Assembly: GCF_009739515.1 (NCBI RefSeq)
Contig: NZ_CP046535.1
Location: 3,162,001 to 3,226,000, forward strand
Direction of reading: 5' to 3'
DNA length: 64,000 bases
Origin: Sphingomonas profundi
Lineage (GTDB): Bacteria > Pseudomonadota > Alphaproteobacteria > Sphingomonadales > Sphingomonadaceae
Positions 38,614-49,227 of the stretch are shown piece by piece. Position 1 is the stretch's first letter, and every line of letters begins with the position of its first letter. The position numbers and the translations under genes are program-made. The notes under the pieces were generated by a model, which was not told the origin of the DNA, did no database searches, and was given only the letters and a program-made list of their open reading frames with translations.

Positions 38614-38800
38614 GCTTCATATCTCGAACTGACCGACGCACGTCGCCAGCCACTGCCCGCCAATCTGCAGCGATTGATCCACCACTACATTTCCGACGCG
38701 ACAATGTCATCCGTTGTCCAATGTTTATACTGGCCGCGCCCTCCGCATAGAGGCGCAACTCAGAACGAGAGGTCCTGCCCATCTTGCGCATTATGCTCAT
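38594..38800 (-). CDS. Small basic protein coupled to the DUF2335 gene
   Basis: 68 residues, basic and cytosolic (MSIMRKMGRTSRSELRLYAEG). GAGGG lies about eight bases before the ATG at 38800, and the 3' end overlaps the DUF2335 gene by 20 bp. The coupling and the ribosome site support a real gene. I recognise no characterised family. A regulator or partner of the membrane protein is possible. Same AT-richer composition as the DUF2335 gene. Confidence 0.6.
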   Translation of the reverse strand: MSIMRKMGRTSRSELRLYAEGAASINIGQRMTLSRRKCSGGSIAADWRAVAGDVRRSVRDMKHELETS

Positions 38801-38983
38801 TTGAATACCCTCAAGATAACGTGATGTGTGCCTTTGGCGAATGCCTGTGTCAACGAGCCGCCAGTACCAACGGTTGCTCCGGTTGTCCCAACCCTAGCGC
38901 AGTCCGCTCGTCAGATCATACAAACCTCTCGTGAAGCTGGGATTAAAGTTCAGCTTACGGTACGAGCAACGAGTAGGACAACC
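38801..38983. other. AT-richer intergenic edge of the DUF2335 island
   Basis: This 183-bp stretch has no convincing gene. It presumably carries the promoter of the two-gene island. An 8-bp inverted pair (GGTTGTCC at 38881-38888, GGACAACC at 38976-38983) brackets its right part. The second arm ends exactly where GC-rich coding sequence resumes at 38984, so it may mark the island boundary. Confidence 0.4.
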
Positions 38984-39718
38984 TCACCGGCCCGCCCCCG
39001 GCACCAGCGCCCGCATCTTCGTCGCCAGCGTCTCATAGGTGCTCGGCGCGTCCGGCAGGGTCACGCGGGCGGGCGGGATCGCCGCCGTCTCCACCGATCG
39101 CAGGGTGAAGCTGCCCTCGGACGAGAGCGGCGTGCCCAGGGCGAAGATCACCCGCGTCTCGGCGATCAGTTCGGCCGCGCCCGATCCCAGCAGCGGCGCG
39201 CCGGGGATCAGCGCCGCGTTCATGAACGCCTCCAGCGCGCGGCCGACCGGGCGGAGTGCCGGATCGTCGCTCGCCACCACCTCGATCGCGGCGTCGGGCT
39301 TCTCGTGGTCCAGCCCCGTCACGGCGTAGACGGTGCCCTGGCGGCCGGCGATCGCCCGGCTGCCGGTCGCCCGCGTCACGATCTTCGCCCTGGGCGCGCC
39401 CGGGCCGCCGCGGCCGAACGCGTCGCCGAAGATCGGGCCGCTCTGGGTCGCCCCCAGGGTCGTGTCGATGGCGCGGGCGAGATCCTCGGTGCGTGCCACC
39501 GTCTCCTCGCCGGGCCGGCCGCCGACCATGTAGAATTGCCCGCCTACCAGCAGGCCGTAATCCTCGGCCCCCGCCTCGCCGATGCGGGCGTCGCCGTTGT
39601 CGGCCACCTCCACCACCAACGGCGCCTCCTGCGCCCTGGCCACATAGGTGGCGCGCACGCCGGCCTGCGCCGGCACGGCGGCGATCGTGGCGAGGAGGAT
39701 GGGCAGAATGCGGCGCAT
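38984..39718 (-). CDS. Exported protein of unknown function
   Basis: 244 residues from the ATG at 39718, with a signal peptide (MRRILPILLATIAAVPAQAG). The mature region has VRATYVARAQEAPLVVEVADNGDARIG and a Gly-rich central part, resembling soluble periplasmic proteins with repeated beta strands. I recognise no family. The stop abuts the AT-richer island; the start is divergent from recF. An upstream in-frame start at 39805 was rejected because the signal peptide begins at 39718. Confidence 0.7.
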   Translation of the reverse strand: MRRILPILLATIAAVPAQAGVRATYVARAQEAPLVVEVADNGDARIGEAGAEDYGLLVGGQFYMVGGRPGEETVARTEDLARAIDTTLGATQSGPIFGDAFGRGGPGAPRAKIVTRATGSRAIAGRQGTVYAVTGLDHEKPDAAIEVVASDDPALRPVGRALEAFMNAALIPGAPLLGSGAAELIAETRVIFALGTPLSSEGSFTLRSVETAAIPPARVTLPDAPSTYETLATKMRALVPGAGR

Positions 39719-39831
39719 GGTCGTCTCCGGCAGGTCGCCGCCATCCTTAGGCGGCCCCGCGCCGGCGGCAAGTGTCGGCCGGGGCCGTCGCCGGGGCTGG
39801 CGCATCGCACCGGCGGCGCTAGACGCGGGGG

Positions 39832-40923
39832 ATGGCCGTCACCCGCCTCGCCCTCACCGATTTCCGCTCCTACCCCACGGCCACGATCGAAGCCGCGCCC
39901 GGCCTGGTGGTGCTCACCGGCGAGAATGGCGCGGGCAAGACGAACGTGCTGGAGGCGCTCTCGCTGCTCGCGCCCGGCCGCGGCCTGCGCCAGGCGACCC
40001 TCGGCGAGATGGCGCGGGGCGGCGGGCCGGGCGGCTTCGCCGTCGCCGCCCGGCTCGCCTTGCCGGCCGGCGCGGTGGAGATCGGCACCGGCACGCTCGC
40101 CACCGCGCCCGAGCGGCGGCAGGTGCGGATCAACGGCGCGGCCAGCAGCGGCGGCGCGCTTGGCGAGTGGCTCTCGCTGCTGTGGCTCACGCCCGCGATG
40201 GACCGGCTGTTCGGCGAGGGAGCCAGCGGCCGGCGGCGCTTCCTCGACCGGCTCGTGCTGGCGCTGGAGCCGGGCCACGGCGTCCACGCCGCCCGCTACG
40301 AGGCGGCGATGCGCGCGCGCAACAAGCTGCTGGCCGAGCCGGAGGGGGCGGACGCCGCCTGGCTGGCGGCCTTGGAGGCGGGCATGGCCGAGCATGGCGC
40401 GGCGCTGGCCGGCGCGCGCGGCCGCACCGTCACGGCGCTCGCAACGCGATCGGCGGCGCAGCCGGCCGGGCCGTTCGCGCGCGCCGGCCTGTCGCTGGAC
40501 GGCTGGCAGCCGGCGGCGGAGGCCGCGCCCGCCCTCGCGGCGGAGCTGCGCGGCGGCCGCGGGCGCGATGCCGCCGCCGGGCGCGCGCTCGCCGGGCCGC
40601 ATCGCACGGACCTGCGCGTCACGCATCTGGACAAGGCGCAGCCGGCCGATCGCTGCTCCACCGGCGAGCAGAAGGCGCTGCTGCTGGGCCTGGTGCTCGC
40701 CCATGCCGATCTGGTGGCGGAGGGCGTCGGCCGGCGGCCGGTGCTGCTGCTGGACGAGGTCGCCGCCCATCTCGATCCGCACCGCCGCGCCGCGCTGTTC
40801 GATCGGCTGGCGGCGGCGGGCGGGCAGGTGTGGATGACGGGCACCGAGCCCGGCCTGTTCGCCGGCATCGGCGCGGGCGCCACCCGGCTTGCCGTGCGGA
40901 ACGGCGTGGTCTCGGCCGCCTGA
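39832..40923 (+). CDS. recF: DNA replication and repair protein RecF
   Basis: A 363-residue SMC-like ATPase. Walker A is GENGAGKTN, the ABC signature is [11 protein letters not shown] and Walker B is [12 protein letters not shown]. RecF with RecO and RecR loads RecA at gaps. The length is usual. It lies between dnaN and gyrB on the same strand, the conserved origin-linked order, although two exported-protein genes and an AT-richer island are interposed. Confidence 0.95.
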   Translation: MAVTRLALTDFRSYPTATIEAAPGLVVLTGENGAGKTNVLEALSLLAPGRGLRQATLGEMARGGGPGGFAVAARLALPAGAVEIGTGTLATAPERRQVRINGAASSGGALGEWLSLLWLTPAMDRLFGEGASGRRRFLDRLVLALEPGHGVHAARYEAAMRARNKLLAEPEGADAAWLAALEAGMAEHGAALAGARGRTVTALATRSAAQPAGPFARAGLSLDGWQPAAEAAPALAAELRGGRGRDAAAGRALAGPHRTDLRVTHLDKAQPADRCSTGEQKALLLGLVLAHADLVAEGVGRRPVLLLDEVAAHLDPHRRAALFDRLAAAGGQVWMTGTEPGLFAGIGAGATRLAVRNGVVSAA

Positions 40924-40935
40924 CGCGCAGGCGGC
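40915..40935. terminator. Hairpin overlapping the recF stop
   Basis: A perfect 8-bp stem (GCCGCCTG at 40915-40922, CAGGCGGC at 40928-40935) with a five-base loop spans the recF stop codon and lies between convergent genes. It may act as a terminator for either gene. No T-run follows. Confidence 0.4.
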
Positions 40936-40947
40936 CGAGCGGGGTCG

Positions 40948-41580
40948 TCAGGCGAAGGCGGGCGCCCGGCGGCTGCGGCGACGGATCACGCCGCCGATCA
41001 TGCCCATGCCGCCGATCATCATCGCCCAGGTCGTCGGTTCCGGCACCACCGAGGTCAGGCTCACGCCGTCCAGCGCCGGGCCGTAGCCGGTGGCGTCGCT
41101 GGTGGCGAAGGTCAGCGTGGTGCTGCCCGTCCGGTCCGCGACGAAATTGTAGCTGCGCATCGACCAGCCCATCGCGGCGGTGGATGTCGTGCTGACGTCG
41201 AACGTCTCCGTCTTGGCGGTGTTGCCGCTGGCGCTCACGCTCAGCGTCTTCACCGCCGGGCTGCCGACGGGATTGCCGGCCAGCAGGTAGCTGACCGTAT
41301 AGGCCTTGCCCGGCGTCGTATCGAACGTCTGGGAGAGGCTGCCGACCGAGCTGCCCGAGAGATCGATGCTGTAGCTGCCCGATCCGGGCTGCCAGTACCT
41401 GTGGATATAGTCCACGGTGCCGCCCACCGTCCAACCCGCGATGGCCGTCGATCCGCTGCCGAGCTCGGTGAACTGATCGGTCGTCGGCCCCACCTCGAAG
41501 TCGCCATTGCTGAACGTGGCGGCTTCGGCCATGCCGGGCACCGCCAGCAGCGCGACCGCGATCAATATCTTGCGCATCAT
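40948..41580 (-). CDS. PEPxxWA-CTERM sorted extracellular protein (DUF642-like)
   Basis: 210 residues: signal peptide to about residue 21 (GMAEA), then a beta-rich choice-of-anchor/DUF642-like domain (FSNGDFEVGP, IAGWTVGGTVDYI, SYSIDLSG). It ends with VPEPTTWAMMIGGMGMIGG and an Arg-rich tail, the PEPxxWA-CTERM sorting signal read by exosortase systems. Expected to be anchored or released at the cell surface, often linked to exopolysaccharide. The start at 41580 or 41577 is preceded by GGGAGAGA. Confidence 0.9.
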   Translation of the reverse strand: MMRKILIAVALLAVPGMAEAATFSNGDFEVGPTTDQFTELGSGSTAIAGWTVGGTVDYIHRYWQPGSGSYSIDLSGSSVGSLSQTFDTTPGKAYTVSYLLAGNPVGSPAVKTLSVSASGNTAKTETFDVSTTSTAAMGWSMRSYNFVADRTGSTTLTFATSDATGYGPALDGVSLTSVVPEPTTWAMMIGGMGMIGGVIRRRSRRAPAFA

Positions 41581-41670
41581 TCTCTCCCCCACAAGGCCGT
41601 CGCGGCCGTCTGTCGACCGGCACGACTTATCCCGCCCGGGCCGCACGCGTAAAGGTGAAGCTGCGGTTAA

Positions 41671-44208
<2,538 letters not shown>

Positions 44209-44226
44209 CGCGCCGCGCCGATGATA

Positions 44227-44262
44227 CGATCGTCATGCCGGACGGGTCCGGCATGACGATCG
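44227..44262 (+). terminator. Strong hairpin after gyrB
   Basis: A perfect 16-bp inverted repeat (44227-44242 against 44247-44262, arms CGATCGTCATGCCGGA and its complement) with a CGGG loop lies 18 bp after the gyrB stop. There is no T-run, but stem strength and position suggest a transcription end, also usable for the convergent small gene. Confidence 0.65.
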
Positions 44263-44314
44263 CGGGTCGGCCCCACCGCCGTGCAGTCAGGGCCACTACA
44301 TCAGTGTGGTGACG

Positions 44315-44524
44315 TCAGTGTCCCAGGGCGGCGATGACGGCCCGCTGCTGCGGCGCGTCCAGCCGCGTCGCCAGCGCGCGGATCGCGCCGATGGCGCCCT
44401 TCTCGATCGCTGCGGGGGAGAGTTCGGGGGCGGGATCGCCGCCGTGGATGGCGATCCACAGCTGGATGATCCACGCGGGATCGTTGGCGTGGATGGCGGT
44501 GATCGGCTTCGGTCGGGTGGCCAT
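44315..44524 (-). CDS. 69-residue protein of unknown function, downstream of fliS
   Basis: Starts at the ATG at 44524 with GGAGACC upstream. The small helical protein contains PITAIHANDPAWIIQLWIAIHGGDP and a C-terminal ALATRLDAPQQRAVIAAL. No membrane segment or signal peptide. It follows fliS by 95 bp on the same strand, so it may belong to the late flagellar operon. I recognise no family. Confidence 0.6.
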   Translation of the reverse strand: MATRPKPITAIHANDPAWIIQLWIAIHGGDPAPELSPAAIEKGAIGAIRALATRLDAPQQRAVIAALGH

Positions 44525-44619
44525 GACGGGTCTCCGGTAGGTGCGCGACGCGCTCTCCGGATGGCCCGATTCGGGGCTGCGCGCTGTGCCCCCGATCACT
44601 CGCCCGCCAGGCGACGGCG

Positions 44620-45012
44620 TCAGGCGATCGCGTTCCAGGCGGTCGCGATCTCGCCCACCAGCTTGCGCGCCGCGTCGGACGCATCCTGGGCGTCCTCGCG
44701 CGCGGCGCGGATCAGCAGGCGCTTCACCTCGGCGTAGATCGTCACCAGCATGCGGGCGATGTCGCCGCCCTTCTCGAAATCGAGGCCAGCCTCCAGCCCG
44801 CCCACGATCGCCAGCGCCTTCGACTGGCTCTCGCCCCGCCGCACGATGTCGCCCACGCGGATCGCCTGTCCCATCGTCGCGATCGCGCCGAGCAGTTCCT
44901 CGTACAGGATCGCCACCAGCCGGTGCGGCGAGGCGCCTTCCACGCGCGTGGTGACGTCGATCTGGCGATACTGCGCACCGGCGCGGCCGTAGGTTCCGAA
45001 TGGCTTGTACAT
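44620..45012 (-). CDS. fliS: Flagellar export chaperone FliS
   Basis: 130 residues, all helical. The N-terminal GRAGAQYRQIDVTTRVEGASPHRLVAILYEELL is the FliS signature. It binds flagellin in the cytosol and prevents early polymerisation. Located after fliD on the same strand, the usual fliD-fliS order; AAGGGGG lies upstream. Usual length. Confidence 0.93.
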   Translation of the reverse strand: MYKPFGTYGRAGAQYRQIDVTTRVEGASPHRLVAILYEELLGAIATMGQAIRVGDIVRRGESQSKALAIVGGLEAGLDFEKGGDIARMLVTIYAEVKRLLIRAAREDAQDASDAARKLVGEIATAWNAIA

Positions 45013-45111
45013 GCGACCCCCTTCATGGCCGCGCCTGTCCGCGCCGCCATGATGTTTTCTGACTGATTGCTGTCTGCTACACCGATGATTACGGCGCGGC
45101 GGCCGCGCCCT

Positions 45112-46713
45112 TTAGTCGGCGTTGGTCCAGATCGCGATCTGCTGCTCGAGATAGCTCTGGGTCGCCTTGTAGGCGGCGACGCGCGTGTCCATCGTCCCGA
45201 AGGCGCTGGTCAGGCGCGTGCTGTAGGCCGTCACCCGCTCTTCCATCTTCACGCGATCGTCGGCGATCTGGCCGGTCTCCTTCTTCACCGCCGCCTGCGC
45301 GGTGGCGAGCGGGCCGTCGCTGCCGCGCAGCGCGTCGCGGATCGCCTTCAGCGCGCCGCCGATGCCGGCATCCACCGTGATCGTGGCGGCGGAGACGCTG
45401 CCGTCCACCCGCAGCACCAGCCCCGCCGCCGGCGACTTGGCCGATGCGATCAGGCTGTTGCCGGAGACGAGCGCCGGGAAGCCGGCGATCGTCGCGCCCA
45501 GCGGCGATGTCGTGATGTCCGTGACGGCATAGGTGCCGGGCGCCGTCTTGCCCGACAGGCTGGTGATGGCCACCAGCGGGCTGCTGCTCTTCTGCGCCGG
45601 GTTGAACAGCGCCTCGACGCCATCCGGATCGCGCGCCAGCATCGTTTCCAGCTTGGTCGTATCCAGGCTCAGCGTGCCGTCGCGATTGGTGCTGACGCCG
45701 ATCTCGGCCAGCGTCTTCGGCCCGCCGTCGATCCCGCCCAGCGTGGTGGAGGTGAGCTTGGAGAGCTGGCGCTGCATCTCGCGGATGCTGAAATTGCCGC
45801 GCAGCGGGCCGCCGCCGGTGCCGTCCGCCGCCTTGGCCGCCGTCGCCTCGTCCAGGATCGACTTCAGCGAATTATAGGCGGTGACGAAATCGGTCACGGC
45901 GCCGGTGATGGCCGTGCCCGGCCGGCTCGCGCCCAGGGTCACGGTGGTGCCCTCGGCCGCCTTCTTCAGGTCCAGCTTCACGCCGGGCACCAGATCGGAC
46001 ACGCTGTTGGTGGGCCGCGTCACGGATACGCCGTCATAGACGATGATCGCGTCCTGCGGCGCCTGCGCCTGCGTCATCGCGTTCGTCGTCGCGTCCGCAT
46101 CATAGGCGAAGCGACCGAGGCCGTCGGCCGGCGCAGTGGTCGTCATGCTGAACGCCTTGGCGGCGCCGGTCGCGCTCTTCACCACCAGCCGGCCGCCATT
46201 GCTGTCCTTCACCACGCTGGCGGCAAGGCCGGCGCCCGCCTCGTTGATCGCCTTGACCAGCCCGTCGAGCGAATCGTTACCGCTGCCGATGACGACGTCG
46301 AACGTGCCGCTCGCGGTGGTCAGCGTCAGCGTGCCCTGCCCGATCGCGCCGGCGGTGTCGGCGATGTTGGCGGAGACCAGCGTCTGCGCCTGCGCCAGCT
46401 GCCTGATCTCCAGCGTGGCGGAGAGCGCGCCCAGCCGCGCGCCGGGGATCGCGCTCGCCGCGACGATGCCCTCGTCGGACGAGCTCGGCTGGGTGAACAG
46501 GCTGCCGCCCGCCACGAGCGTGGCCAGCGAGGAGGAGAAGGCGTCTATGCCGCTCACCGCGTTGGCCAGCGCCGAGATCTTGGCGGTGTTGACCGTCTCG
46601 CGCTTGGCGATCGCCGCTTCCTTGGGATCCTTGACGGCGGCCGTCAGCTTCTCGACCAGAGCGGCCGTGTCCAGTCCCGAGCCGACGCCCAGCGATGATG
46701 CGATCGAGGTCAT
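45112..46713 (-). CDS. fliD: Flagellar filament capping protein FliD
   Basis: 533 residues. The N-terminal MTSIASSLGVGSGLDTAALVE and the C-terminal helical region (RVKMEERVTAYSTRLTSAFGTMDTRVAAYKATQSYL) are FliD hallmarks, flanking surface-exposed D2/D3 domains. It caps the filament tip and guides flagellin assembly; exported by the flagellar secretion system. A sigma-28-like promoter sits 24 bp upstream, matching late-class control, and fliS follows. Confidence 0.94.
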   Translation of the reverse strand: MTSIASSLGVGSGLDTAALVEKLTAAVKDPKEAAIAKRETVNTAKISALANAVSGIDAFSSSLATLVAGGSLFTQPSSSDEGIVAASAIPGARLGALSATLEIRQLAQAQTLVSANIADTAGAIGQGTLTLTTASGTFDVVIGSGNDSLDGLVKAINEAGAGLAASVVKDSNGGRLVVKSATGAAKAFSMTTTAPADGLGRFAYDADATTNAMTQAQAPQDAIIVYDGVSVTRPTNSVSDLVPGVKLDLKKAAEGTTVTLGASRPGTAITGAVTDFVTAYNSLKSILDEATAAKAADGTGGGPLRGNFSIREMQRQLSKLTSTTLGGIDGGPKTLAEIGVSTNRDGTLSLDTTKLETMLARDPDGVEALFNPAQKSSSPLVAITSLSGKTAPGTYAVTDITTSPLGATIAGFPALVSGNSLIASAKSPAAGLVLRVDGSVSAATITVDAGIGGALKAIRDALRGSDGPLATAQAAVKKETGQIADDRVKMEERVTAYSTRLTSAFGTMDTRVAAYKATQSYLEQQIAIWTNAD

Positions 46714-46736
46714 ATATCCACCCTATCTTTCCAGGG

Positions 46737-46763
46737 TTAACGACCCGTCGCCGCAGGCCTTTA
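46737..46763 (-). promoter_or_regulatory. Sigma-28 (FliA)-like promoter for fliD
   Basis: Read on the minus strand, TAAAGGCC, an 11-nt spacer, then GTCGTTAA. The FliA consensus is TAAAGTTT, 11 nt, GCCGATAA. The match is 5 of 8 and 6 of 8 with exact spacing. It lies in the 58-bp gap between flhB and fliD, about 24 bp before the fliD start. Confidence 0.55.
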
Positions 46764-46771
46764 GCGCACCC

Positions 46772-47917
46772 TCATTCCACCTTGTGCCCGTCCTCGTCGA
46801 AGCGGGCGCCCTGCGGCACCTCCACGTCGGGCCGCTGCGGCATCGGCGCGCCCTCGGCCATGGCGTTGTCCAGGTTGAACACGAAGGCGATCACCGTCGC
46901 CACCGCCAGGTACAGGTCGTCGCGGATCACCTGGCCGGTGCGCGTCGTGAAGTAGAGCGCGCGGGCGAGCTGTGGGTAGCCGAGCATCGGCACGGCATGC
47001 TCGTCCGCCAGTTCGCGGATGGCGTCGGCCGTGGCGCCGCGGCCGCGCGCCACCACGATCGGCGCGGCATCGATGCCCACGCGGTAGCGCAGCGCCACGG
47101 CGAAGTGGGTCGGGTTGGTCAGCACTACCGTCGCCTCGGCCACGGCGCCGCGGGTGGAGTTCTTCAGCACCTCATGCTGGCGGCGGCGGATCTGCGCCTT
47201 CAGCTCGGGGCTGCCCTCGCTCTGCTTGTGCTCGTCCTTCACCTCCTGCTTCGTCATCCTCAGGCGGCTGCTGCGACGCATGATCTGCGCGGGGATGTCC
47301 ACGCCGGCGATCAGCGCCAGCGCCAGCGCCATCACCAGCACCGCCAGCACGAAGGTCTGGCCCAGCTCGCCCAGCGCGGCGACCAGATCCTGCTGGCCCA
47401 AGGTCACCAGCCTGCCCGCCTCGTTCGACAGCAGCCACCAGCCGACGAGGCCGAGCAGCGCCACCTTCGCCAGCGACTTGCCCAACTCCAGCACGCCGTT
47501 GATGCCGAACATGCGGCCGAAGCCGGCGAGGGGGTTCAGCTTGGACGGCTTCGGCGCGATCGCCCCCCAGCGGAACCCCAGCGAGCCGAGGATCGCCGGC
47601 GTGCCGACCGCCGCCACCAGCGTGATCGCGAACAGCGAGGCGAGCGGGAAGGCGACGGCGGCGGCCAGCCGGTAGAACGCCTCCGCCGGATCGAACGCGC
47701 GTAGCGATGCCGCGTCGAAGCGCAGCCCGTCCGCCAGCATATTGCGCAGCGCGCCCAGCATCCACGGGCCGGCGAGCGCGATCCACGCCGCCCCGCCGAG
47801 CACCACCATCGCCGTGCCGAGCTCCTTGGACTGGAGGATGTCGCCCTTCTCGATGGCATCCCTGCGACGCTTCGGGGTCGCCTCCTCCGTCTTCTCGCCG
47901 CCCTCCCCCTCAGCCAT
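46772..47917 (-). CDS. flhB: Flagellar type III secretion protein FlhB
   Basis: 381 residues from the ATG at 47917: a charged N terminus (EGGEKTEEATPKRRRDA), four membrane segments, and a cytosolic domain with the self-cleavage motif NPTH at residues 268-271. FlhB is the export-switch protein that changes substrate class after hook completion, with FliK. The in-frame extension to 47992 is encoded by REP repeats and was rejected. Last gene of the fliE-flhB run. Confidence 0.95.
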   Translation of the reverse strand: MAEGEGGEKTEEATPKRRRDAIEKGDILQSKELGTAMVVLGGAAWIALAGPWMLGALRNMLADGLRFDAASLRAFDPAEAFYRLAAAVAFPLASLFAITLVAAVGTPAILGSLGFRWGAIAPKPSKLNPLAGFGRMFGINGVLELGKSLAKVALLGLVGWWLLSNEAGRLVTLGQQDLVAALGELGQTFVLAVLVMALALALIAGVDIPAQIMRRSSRLRMTKQEVKDEHKQSEGSPELKAQIRRRQHEVLKNSTRGAVAEATVVLTNPTHFAVALRYRVGIDAAPIVVARGRGATADAIRELADEHAVPMLGYPQLARALYFTTRTGQVIRDDLYLAVATVIAFVFNLDNAMAEGAPMPQRPDVEVPQGARFDEDGHKVE

Positions 47918-47935
47918 GAGCGGGATCCCTCCCGG

Positions 47936-48101
47936 TCCCGAGCGCAGTCGAGGGACCGACAGCCCATGTCCCGAGCGAAGTCGAGGGACCAATCACCCAT
48001 GTCCCGAGCGAAGTCGAGGGGCCGGCCGAGCGAAGCCGAGGCCCGCCGCGCCCACCCGTTCCCGGAGCGCGCCCGACAAGGCTCCTCGACTGCGCTCGGG
48101 G
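47936..48101. repeat. REP cluster: three 33-bp direct repeats plus one inverted copy
   Basis: TCCCGAGCG(C/A)AGTCGAGGG recurs at 47936, 47969 and 48002 with an exact 33-bp period. A degenerate fourth copy lies near 48025 and an inverted copy (CCTCGACTGCGCTCGGGG) at 48084-48101. It fills the flhB-fliR gap. The core is the same as in the repeats at 49981-50113, so this is a dispersed palindromic REP family. Not CRISPR: the units are short and the intervening bases are repeated too. Confidence 0.8.
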
Positions 48102-48124
48102 AAAGGAGGATAGGCAGGAGCCCA

Positions 48125-48907
48125 TCACCCGCCGCCCGCGATCGTCTGCGCGTAGTCGAGCCCGCGCTGCAGCGCCGCGGTGATCGCGTCGGCCATCGTC
48201 GGCGCGCCGATCGCCAGCAGCACGATGCCGGCCAGGATCGTCGCCGGCAGGCCAACCGCGAACAGGTTCAGCGCCGGGGCGGAGCGCGCCAGCATCCCCA
48301 TCACGATCTGGACGAGGATCATCGCGAAGCCCACCGGCAGGGCGATGGCGAGGCCGGCGGCGAACACCGTGCCGCCGAACATCGCCAGCCCGCGGATGCT
48401 CTCCGCCCCCAGCCAGCCCTGCCCCGGCGGCAGCGCCCGGTAGCTGTCGAAGATGATCGCGGCGAGCATCAGGTGCCCGCCCATCGCGAGGAACAGGAAG
48501 GTGCCGAGGATCGACAGCAACTGCCCCAGCGCCGGGCTGGAGGCGCCGCTCGCCGGATCGATCATGCCGGCGAAGCCCAAACCCATGGCGTTGCCGATCG
48601 TCTCGCCCGCCAGCAGCGCCGCGGAGAAGCCGATCTGCACGGCGAAACCGATGGCCAGGCCCGCCAGCACCTCCCCCGTCACCATCATCGCGCCGGCGAT
48701 CGTCATCAGGCCGCCGTCCGGCATGGCGAACGGCACGGCGGCGGCGGCGGGGATGCCGACGGCCAGCGACACGATCAGGCGCAGCTGCACCGGCACGTAG
48801 GGCGCGCCGAACACGGGTGCTGCGAGGAAGGCCGCGCCCGGCCGCACCATCGCCAGCAGCCAGAGCCACAATTGCGCCTCGATCCCGACGAAGCCGTTGG
48901 GGAACAT
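48125..48907 (-). CDS. fliR: Flagellar biosynthetic protein FliR
   Basis: 260 residues with about six membrane segments, starting MFPNGFVGIEAQLWLWLL and containing RPGAAFLAAPVFGAPYVPVQ, the FliR N-terminal landmark. Part of the FliPQR export-gate core in the inner membrane. The start is 48907; a TTG at 48916 has a better spaced GGAGG and may be used instead. Separated from flhB by a REP cluster. Confidence 0.92.
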   Translation of the reverse strand: MFPNGFVGIEAQLWLWLLAMVRPGAAFLAAPVFGAPYVPVQLRLIVSLAVGIPAAAAVPFAMPDGGLMTIAGAMMVTGEVLAGLAIGFAVQIGFSAALLAGETIGNAMGLGFAGMIDPASGASSPALGQLLSILGTFLFLAMGGHLMLAAIIFDSYRALPPGQGWLGAESIRGLAMFGGTVFAAGLAIALPVGFAMILVQIVMGMLARSAPALNLFAVGLPATILAGIVLLAIGAPTMADAITAALQRGLDYAQTIAGGG

Positions 48908-48957
48908 CGCGCCCAATCACCCCTCCCCGTCAGGGGAGGGGAAGGGCGAGGAACCGC

Positions 48958-49227
48958 TCACTGCATCAGATCCGGTATCCGCGCGAACATCTCGCGGGTG
49001 AAGTCGCCGATCAGCATCAGGATCGCGCCGCCGAAGATCGCCAGCGAGATGCCGACGATGATCAGCTTCGGCACGAAGCTCAGCGTCTGCTCGTTCACCG
49101 ATGTCGCCGCCTGGATCATGCCGAGGATCACGCCGGCGGCGAGCGCGGGGATCAGGATCGGCGCGGAGGCCAGCGCCAGGATCCACAGCGCCTGCTGCGC
49201 CACGCCGACGAAGTAATCGCCGCCCAT
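48958..49227 (-). CDS. fliQ: Flagellar biosynthetic protein FliQ
   Basis: 89 residues with two membrane helices: a first of ALWILALASAPILIPALAAGV, then GMIQAATSVNEQTLSFVPKL, and a second of IIVGISLAIFGGAILML. Export-gate component. Its ATG shares one base with the fliP stop (TGATG), so translation is coupled. Confidence 0.95.
   Translation of the reverse strand: MGGDYFVGVAQQALWILALASAPILIPALAAGVILGMIQAATSVNEQTLSFVPKLIIVGISLAIFGGAILMLIGDFTREMFARIPDLMQ

Noticed and set aside
38828-40837. A 669-codon plus-strand frame whose first 50 codons look protein-like
   Set aside because: The first part is in the AT-richer gap, the rest is a shadow of two real genes. No ribosome site; at best a gene remnant.
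47936-48101. Regularly spaced repeats that look like a small CRISPR array
   Set aside because: Units are about 19 bp and palindromic, the spacers are partly repeated, one unit is inverted, and no cas genes are near.
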